Positions 58,499-64,000 of a stretch of DNA of 64,000 nucleotides are shown in pieces. This DNA is from an uncultured Ruminococcus sp. (lineage in GTDB: Bacteria > Bacillota > Clostridia > Oscillospirales > Acutalibacteraceae): contig CACZYC010000001.1 in assembly GCA_902785365.1 (NCBI GenBank), positions 62,001-126,000 of the forward strand. The letters run 5' to 3'. The notes beneath the pieces were generated by a model that worked only from the letters and a program-made list of their open reading frames with translations, was not told where the DNA came from and did no database searches. Position 1 is the stretch's first letter. Every line of letters begins with the position of its first letter. Made by a program: the position numbers and the translations under genes.

Positions 58499-59245
58499 AT
58501 GAACAAAAACAAACCAAACAATGATGAATTTGTCCGCAACCCATGCGAGGAGGACAACGCCCCAAAAGGCGATAATCCCGCTGAGGAAAACAGCTTTGAG
58601 CATATTCAGGACAGCGGAGCCATTGTTACCGAGCGTGACGGATCTGTCATACACTGTCTTACGATTGTCGGTCAGATTGAGGGGCATTATTTGCTCCCGC
58701 AGAACACCAAAACAACCAAGTATGAACACGTTATCCCTATGCTTGTGGCGATTGATGAGGATCCGAGAATTGACGGTCTCCTTATCCTGATAAATACTGT
58801 CGGGGGAGACGTTGAGGCGGGACTCGCCATAGCCGAGTTGATTTCGGGGATGAAAAAGCCTACGGTTTCGATTGTTTTGGGCGGAGGCCATTCTATCGGT
58901 ATTCCGCTGGCGGTTTCGGCGAAAAAAAGTTTTATCGCCAAAAGCGCGTCGATGACGGCTCATCCCGTACGAAGTACAGGGCTGACCATCGGAGTATGGC
59001 AGACTTTTGAGTATTACAAAAGAATGCAGGACAGAATAACGAGTTTTATTGTGGACAATTCGAGGATTTCCAAAGAGGACTACGAAAACCTTGTTATGAA
59101 CACGGGAGAACTGGTTATGGATATCGGTTCAATCCTGGACGGACAGAAAGCTGTTGACGTCGGCTTGGTGGACGAAGTCGGGACGCTTAAAGAGGCGGTA
59201 GACTGCCTTTATGATATGATAAATGATTATAAAAATCCCTCATAA
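58499..59245 (+). CDS. tepA: ClpP-class serine protease, TepA-like
   Basis: A 248-aa protein of the ClpP/crotonase fold: DGLLILINTVGGDVEAGLAI, the nucleophile Ser in GGGHSIGIPLAVSAK, the His in SASMTAHPVRSTG. The ~35-residue acidic N-terminal tail lacks a signal peptide. In Bacillus, TepA lies just upstream of spoIIIE, and the same order (with uppP inserted) is seen here. ATG 58499 follows GGAGG. Confidence 0.9.
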   Translation: MNKNKPNNDEFVRNPCEEDNAPKGDNPAEENSFEHIQDSGAIVTERDGSVIHCLTIVGQIEGHYLLPQNTKTTKYEHVIPMLVAIDEDPRIDGLLILINTVGGDVEAGLAIAELISGMKKPTVSIVLGGGHSIGIPLAVSAKKSFIAKSASMTAHPVRSTGLTIGVWQTFEYYKRMQDRITSFIVDNSRISKEDYENLVMNTGELVMDIGSILDGQKAVDVGLVDEVGTLKEAVDCLYDMINDYKNPS

Positions 59246-59268
59246 CAGAGGGTACATATGGAGGGCAT

Positions 59269-60219
59269 ATGATTACTCAGATTATTCAAAATGTTATTTT
59301 GGGCATTATTCAGGGACTTACAGAGTTTTTGCCTGTATCCAGCAGCGGACACCTTAACATTGCCGAACATCTTATGGGTATGAGCGACGGCGGTGTTTTT
59401 CTGGACGTAATGCTACATATCGGTACATTAGCCGCAGTGCTTATTTTCTATCATAAGCTTATCTGGCGGCTGATAAAAGCGTTTTTCCTGCTTATCAAGG
59501 ATATCTTTACAGGCAAATTCAAATGGTCAAAAATGGACGGCGACCGCAATCTTATTTTTATGCTGATTATCGGTCTTATTCCTTTGTTTTTGCTTTTCGT
59601 TCCGATTCCCGAGATTGCCCCGGGTGTGGAGAAGGTTAAGGATCTGGCTGATTTGTTCAAGGAAAGTAGATTCTTTATTGTTACAGGATTTTCTTTGCTC
59701 GTTACAAGTCTGCTCCTTTTTATCGGAATTCAGTGCAATAAAAGACAGACAGGCAAGCATTTCCAAAAGGACGCGCAGAGCAACTATGACGGTAACGGAC
59801 GCACACGCTACGGCGTGCTTGACGCTATAACCGTAGGTATCGGACAGTTGTTCGCGGCTCTGTTCCCGGGACTCTCACGTTCAGGTACTACACTCGCGGT
59901 AGGTGAGATGAGAGGAATCAACAAACAGGCGGCTCTTGATTACACGTTTATCCTCGGTATTCCTTCAATTATCGCGGCCGCTGTACTCGAAGTCAAGGAT
60001 GTTCCGAAGTCCTCGCTCAACACAGAGTCAATCATCGCTGTACTGTGCGGAGTTGTCGCGGCGGCTGTCGTAGGATACTTCGCGATAAAGCTGTTTAAGT
60101 GGCTGTTAAAGACAGACAGAATGATTATATTTGTAATTTATACCGCCATTGTAGGACTTATGGTTGTCGGTGTAAGTGTATACGAATTGGTTACCGATAC
60201 AGTTGTAAAGTTTATATAA
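59269..60219 (+). CDS. uppP: Undecaprenyl-diphosphatase UppP/BacA
   Basis: A 316-aa polytopic enzyme that recycles the C55 lipid carrier and gives bacitracin tolerance. Signatures: GIIQGLTEFLPVSSSGHLNI and LFPGLSRSGTTLAVGEMRGI. A ~30-residue insertion with CNKRQTGKHFQKDAQSNYDG between helices is longer than in E. coli. Confidence 0.96.
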   Translation: MITQIIQNVILGIIQGLTEFLPVSSSGHLNIAEHLMGMSDGGVFLDVMLHIGTLAAVLIFYHKLIWRLIKAFFLLIKDIFTGKFKWSKMDGDRNLIFMLIIGLIPLFLLFVPIPEIAPGVEKVKDLADLFKESRFFIVTGFSLLVTSLLLFIGIQCNKRQTGKHFQKDAQSNYDGNGRTRYGVLDAITVGIGQLFAALFPGLSRSGTTLAVGEMRGINKQAALDYTFILGIPSIIAAAVLEVKDVPKSSLNTESIIAVLCGVVAAAVVGYFAIKLFKWLLKTDRMIIFVIYTAIVGLMVVGVSVYELVTDTVVKFI

Positions 60220-60259
60220 AATTCTATTTCAGAATTATGAAGGTTATGGAAGTGGAAAA

Positions 60260-62824
60260 ATGGCTGCTAAAAAAGGCACAAATGTAAAAAAGACAACTGC
60301 AAAAAAGTCTTCCAAGAATGCTAAAAATACAGAGAAGCGTTCCGTCCGTCACAAGAGGGAAAAGAGAGCGCAGAAAAAGCGTAATTACAGGATTGAAGCG
60401 ATAATTTATGCCGCTATATCCTTGCTTACGTTCTTTGTGATTATCATTCAGGGAGCGAATTTATGGACTACAATCCGCGGGATTTTCTTCGGGTTCTTCG
60501 GCTTATGCTCGATACTGGTTCCGCTCACTTTCGCATACCTCACGGTTATAACAGCTCTCGAAAAGGAGATTGCGCATTTTAAGGCGAAAGTGGGTATGTG
60601 CGTCGCGATAATCCTGTTGACTGAAGCCGCGGTTTATCTGTTCAGCGACTATAAATATGAGGACGTAAATTACTTCTCGGCACTCGGACAGCTATTCGGC
60701 CGCGCGTTCAACTCCGATAGCTACTTTACTACGGGCGGCGGATTTTTCAGTGGAATATTAGGATATCCGCTTTACTTTGCGTTCCACAACCCTGCAGCTA
60801 TACTCGTGGTGCTTGTAATACTCGCGGCGCTCATTCTTATCATCGGAAAGATTTCTCTCAACGATGTCGCCAGAGCCGCCAAGTATGTGGGACACAAAGT
60901 CAGCGATACATCCAAGAAAAGCAGGGAGTATATCACTACCCGACGTGAGAAACGTCACAGAGACCCTGAACCGGATTACGGCGAATTTGATAACTTCGAT
61001 ACGCTCATTGATATTCCGATTGATGACGAAACTAATAAGAAGAAAAAACGCCGCAGCAAGCGAAGCGAGATTGACATTTCAATCGACGACGATTCCAACG
61101 CCGCCGTGTCAGATCCCGCAGATGATTTTATCGACGCTATAAACAAGGCCCAGGGCGAGGATGTTGATACGTCTTCAACCGAAGAAGGAGACGACAACGA
61201 GGAGCTTAAGCCCAAGCCTAAACGCAGCAGAACTAAGAGCGATTCCGAAAAAGCTTCCGCCAAGGCGGCTTATAAGTATCCGCCTATCGGACTTCTGAAG
61301 AATGTCAGAAACGGCGGCGGAGACGGTGACGCGGAAATGCGCGCGAACGCCCAGAAGCTTATCTCGACACTCGAGAGCTTCGGAGTAAAGGCTTCAATCA
61401 CTCACATTTCGCGTGGTCCTTCCGTTACGCGTTATGAACTGCACCCCGCCCCGGGTGTCAAGATTAATAAGATTACAAACCTCTCTGACGATATCGCCCT
61501 CAACCTTGCGGCGAATGGTATTCGTATTGAAGCGCCTATCCCGGGTAAGGCGGCTGTCGGAATTGAGGTTCCGAATAAAGCTGTCAGCGTGGTTAGTATC
61601 CGCGAGCTCATAGACTCGGATGAATTTGAATCCAGCGACAGCAAGCTCACCTGTGTGCTCGGCAGAGATATCGCGGGTAAGATTGTAACGACAGATATTT
61701 CCAAATTACCTCACCTGCTTATTGCGGGTACTACGGGATCGGGTAAATCAGTGTGCGTAAATTCACTGCTGATTAGTATACTTTACAAAGCGGGACCCGA
61801 GGAGGTCAAGCTCGTGCTTATCGACCCAAAGATGGTCGAGTTTTCAAAATACAAAGGTATTCCTCATCTGCTCATCCCCGTTGTTTCAGACGCTAAAAAG
61901 GCGGCGGGCGCGCTGGCGTGGGCGGTAAATGAAATGCAGAACCGCTATAAGCTGTTCTCGGAATACGATTGTAAGGATATCGACGGCTATAACAAGCTGA
62001 TTGAAAGTAATATTGAATACATGAATGATAATCCTCCCGTATTTAATGAAGAAAAGGGAGAGGAAGAACAGCCTGTGCTGGAGGTCAACGGACTTCCTGT
62101 CGCCAAGGAGAAGCTTCCTCGTATAGTTATCGCTATTGACGAGTTGGCTGACCTTATGATGACTGCTCCCGGTGAGGTGGAGGACAGCATTGTGCGCCTT
62201 GCTCAGCTTGCCAGAGCAGCGGGTATGCACCTTGTAATTGCTACTCAGCGTCCTACCGCCAACGTAATCACAGGTCTTATCAAGGCGAATGTTCCGAGCA
62301 GAATCGCCCTCAAGGTTGGTTCCAATATGGACTCCAGAATTATCCTCGATACGGGTGGAGCCGAAAAGCTAATCGGACGAGGCGATATGCTCTATATGCC
62401 CGTGGGCGCTCCCAACCCGATTCGTGTTCAGGGCTGTTACGCTACCGAGGAAGAAATCGGCGGAGTTACTAACTATATCAAGAAATCATCCAAGGCTCAG
62501 TATAACGAAGAAATCGAGGAGAGAATCAAGCGTATCGCCGCTGAGGAACTTGACGGCGGAGCGGCGGAGAACAACGCCAATACTATTGACGGCATAGAGC
62601 TCGACAGCAAGATGGAAGACGCCATCAAGTATGTTATAGAGTCGGGACAAGCCTCAACCTCAATGATCCAGAGAAGATTCAAAGTAGGCTATGCCCGCGC
62701 AGGTCGTATGATTGACGATATGGAACAGCTCGGCATTGTTGAGCCGCATCAGGGTTCGAAGCCGAGAAAAGTCCTTATGACTTACGGCGAGTGGCTTGAA
62801 AGAGCGAATAACCTTAAGGGTTAA
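60260..62824 (+). CDS. ftsK: FtsK/SpoIIIE DNA translocase
   Basis: An 854-aa motor. A Lys-rich N-terminus, four membrane helices (~45-200), an acidic and Lys-rich linker (~230-345), the alpha-beta motor with Walker A LLIAGTTGSGKSVCVNSLLI and Walker B RIVIAIDELADLMM, and the C-terminal gamma winged helix (STSMIQRRFKVGYARAGRMI) that reads KOPS/SRS sites. Acts at the division or sporulation septum. It may be the vegetative SftA/FtsK or SpoIIIE; four membrane helices and the tepA context favour SpoIIIE. Confidence 0.96.
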   Translation: MAAKKGTNVKKTTAKKSSKNAKNTEKRSVRHKREKRAQKKRNYRIEAIIYAAISLLTFFVIIIQGANLWTTIRGIFFGFFGLCSILVPLTFAYLTVITALEKEIAHFKAKVGMCVAIILLTEAAVYLFSDYKYEDVNYFSALGQLFGRAFNSDSYFTTGGGFFSGILGYPLYFAFHNPAAILVVLVILAALILIIGKISLNDVARAAKYVGHKVSDTSKKSREYITTRREKRHRDPEPDYGEFDNFDTLIDIPIDDETNKKKKRRSKRSEIDISIDDDSNAAVSDPADDFIDAINKAQGEDVDTSSTEEGDDNEELKPKPKRSRTKSDSEKASAKAAYKYPPIGLLKNVRNGGGDGDAEMRANAQKLISTLESFGVKASITHISRGPSVTRYELHPAPGVKINKITNLSDDIALNLAANGIRIEAPIPGKAAVGIEVPNKAVSVVSIRELIDSDEFESSDSKLTCVLGRDIAGKIVTTDISKLPHLLIAGTTGSGKSVCVNSLLISILYKAGPEEVKLVLIDPKMVEFSKYKGIPHLLIPVVSDAKKAAGALAWAVNEMQNRYKLFSEYDCKDIDGYNKLIESNIEYMNDNPPVFNEEKGEEEQPVLEVNGLPVAKEKLPRIVIAIDELADLMMTAPGEVEDSIVRLAQLARAAGMHLVIATQRPTANVITGLIKANVPSRIALKVGSNMDSRIILDTGGAEKLIGRGDMLYMPVGAPNPIRVQGCYATEEEIGGVTNYIKKSSKAQYNEEIEERIKRIAAEELDGGAAENNANTIDGIELDSKMEDAIKYVIESGQASTSMIQRRFKVGYARAGRMIDDMEQLGIVEPHQGSKPRKVLMTYGEWLERANNLKG

Positions 62825-62825
62825 T

Positions 62826-62857
62826 AGTGGTCAGTGGTCAGTGATCAGTGGTCAGTA
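62826..62857. repeat. TCAGTGG short direct repeats
   Basis: AGTGGTCAGTGGTCAGTGAT followed by CAGTGGTCAGTAA: seven-base units, the reverse complement of the word at 51724-51755. Confidence 0.7.
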
Positions 62858-62862
62858 ATATA

Positions 62863-63022
62863 AGTTAGGCAAGCTGTGTTATGGGGGATATGAAGTCAAC
62901 ATAGGAGCAGCTTGCGTTTGACGAGGGAAAACTAAAAAAGTCAGTTAGGCAAGCTGTGTTATGAGGGATATGAAGTCAACATAGGAGCAGTTTGCGTTTG
63001 CCGAGGAAAAACTAAAAATGTC
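62863..63022 (+). repeat. 80-bp tandem duplication spanning the start of the next gene
   Basis: Units 62863-62942 and 62943-63022 agree at nearly every position (AGTTAGGCAAGCTGTGTTAT ... AAACTAAAAA). The second supplies the GAGG ribosome site and the ATG of the YgiQ-like gene; in the first unit the matching codon is AAG. Confidence 0.9.
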
Positions 63023-64000
63023 ATACTTGCCTATGACAATTGAAGAAGTTAAGAATCGCGGATGGGACAGCGTTGACTTTGTCTATATTTCAGGCGACAG
63101 CTACGTTGACCATCCGACTTTCGGTGCGGCTATAATTACCCGTGTTCTGGAGAGCGAGGGTTACAGGGTAGCTGTGCTGTCACAGCCCGATTGGAGATCC
63201 GAGCGTGACTTCACGCAGTTCGGACGTCCCCGTCTGGGCTTTTTTATTTCCGCGGGTAATATTGACAGTATGGTGGCTCATTACACAGTAGCCAAACGCA
63301 AGCGCAGCGATGACGCGTATACCGCGGGAGGCAGGTCAGGCAAACGTCCCGACAGAGCCGTTACGGTTTACAGCAATATTGTAAAAAAATTGTATCCCGA
63401 TTGTCCCGTGATAATCGGTGGGCTTGAGGCTTCCCTGAGGAGATTTGCCCATTATGACTATTGGGCGGATAAGGTTATGCCGTCGGTGCTTGTCGATAGT
63501 AAGGCGGATATACTTTCCTATGGAATGGGCGAGCTTCAGACAATTGAAATAGCCAAAAGACTCGACGAGGGAAAGCCCGTAGAGGAGCTTTATGATATAA
63601 GGGGAATATGCTATTTAATTCCTACAAAGAATTATACTCCGCAGTCCGCGGTGGATTTGCCGAGCTTTGAACGTGTAAGCGAGAGTAAGCGCGACTACGC
63701 TTTAGCAGCGAGAAAAGAGCTCGAGGAAGCTGACGCCGTGCGCGGCAGAAAGGTTATTCAGCGCCACGGGAGCTATATCCTTGTGCAAAACCCTCCAATG
63801 CCTCCGCTCAATACCGAGCAGCTCGATTGGGTGTATTCTCTGCCTTATGAAAGGTATTATCCCGAATGTTACGAAAACGTCGGCGGCGTCCCCGGAATAA
63901 AAGAAGTTGAGTTTTCGATAACCCACAACCGCGGATGTTTCGGCGCGTGCAACTTCTGCTCATTAGCTTTCCATCAGGGGAGAGCTGTCACGGTCAGAAG
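63018..64000 (+). CDS. YgiQ-family (UPF0313) radical SAM protein, 3' end outside window
   Basis: The frame is open from ATG 63018 to the window end (327 complete codons). Typical start MSYLPMTIEEVKNRGWDSVD, then a cobalamin-like N-terminal region (FVYISGDSYVDHPTFGAAII, PVIIGGLEASLRRFAHYDYW) and the radical SAM cluster ITHNRGCFGACNFCSLAFHQ, with the CxxxCxxC ligands. The family is widespread and of unknown substrate. GAGG lies ~11 nt before the ATG inside the second unit of an 80-bp tandem repeat. Confidence 0.93.
   Translation, partial: MSYLPMTIEEVKNRGWDSVDFVYISGDSYVDHPTFGAAIITRVLESEGYRVAVLSQPDWRSERDFTQFGRPRLGFFISAGNIDSMVAHYTVAKRKRSDDAYTAGGRSGKRPDRAVTVYSNIVKKLYPDCPVIIGGLEASLRRFAHYDYWADKVMPSVLVDSKADILSYGMGELQTIEIAKRLDEGKPVEELYDIRGICYLIPTKNYTPQSAVDLPSFERVSESKRDYALAARKELEEADAVRGRKVIQRHGSYILVQNPPMPPLNTEQLDWVYSLPYERYYPECYENVGGVPGIKEVEFSITHNRGCFGACNFCSLAFHQGRAVTVR

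Noticed and set aside
62863..63022. CRISPR-like repeat
   Set aside because: Only two long contiguous units without spacers; a plain tandem duplication.

Overview
The window looks like chromosomal DNA of a spore-forming, anaerobic, low-to-moderate GC Gram-positive bacterium of the class Clostridia, most like the Ruminococcus/Oscillospiraceae group. Evidence: a cotJABC spore-coat operon, SpoIIIE/FtsK and TepA, two SpoIIE-type phosphatases, a two-gene SUF (SmsCB) Fe-S machine, class III FBPase, fermentative enzymes (iron alcohol dehydrogenase, acetolactate decarboxylase), BspA-like leucine-rich surface proteins (one with a dockerin), and Firmicutes-style promoters, GGAGG ribosome sites and U-tract terminators. 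No tRNA, rRNA, CRISPR array, transposase or phage gene was recognised.

Layout. 1-5.7 kb: 3' end of a surface protein, sufC-sufB, two unknown proteins sharing a domain, and fbp. 5.7-10.9 kb: a two-component system (histidine kinase plus a response regulator with a SARP-like C-terminus) divergent from two short operons. One encodes a small membrane protein and a 24-aa peptide; the other a secreted protein and a BcrAB-like ABC exporter. Both start at near-identical promoters carrying 11-bp-spaced TGTTGTA repeats. 10.9-15.6 kb: sensor phosphatase, membrane acyltransferase-like protein, alcohol dehydrogenase. 15.7-24.3 kb: a second, paralogous two-component system apparently co-transcribed with a giant 1,771-aa repeat protein and divergent from a gene that has lost its start and signal peptide but keeps an 11-bp-repeat promoter. 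24.3-31.1 kb: acetolactate decarboxylase, then an accessory stretch (permuted-papain-like membrane protein, Fic protein, RNase III-like protein with two dsRNA-binding domains, acidic microprotein) divided by decayed copies of the 3' end of cotJC; the intact cotJABC operon closes the stretch.

31-47.5 kb: second sensor phosphatase, nrdR, metY, ispD - LRR surface protein - ispF, a probable small RNA next to a MITE-like element, D-Ala-D-Ala carboxypeptidase, pgi, an LRR-dockerin protein, a polar amino-acid ABC transporter and a YihY protein. 47.5-64 kb is ordinary housekeeping: yceD-rpmF, a DUF512 radical SAM protein, der, plsY, a HIT protein, a phosphoribosyltransferase, comEC, holA, rnmV, a CBS-domain protein, tepA, uppP, spoIIIE/ftsK, and a YgiQ-type radical SAM protein cut by the window end.

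The best candidate for an undescribed system is the pair of kinase/SARP-like-regulator loci (5.7-10.9 and 15.7-24.2 kb), each with its own 11-bp repeat promoter motif driving small, secreted or export genes. The second is the modular accessory stretch built from repeated cotJC tails. All functional statements come from reading motifs by eye; no database search was run.
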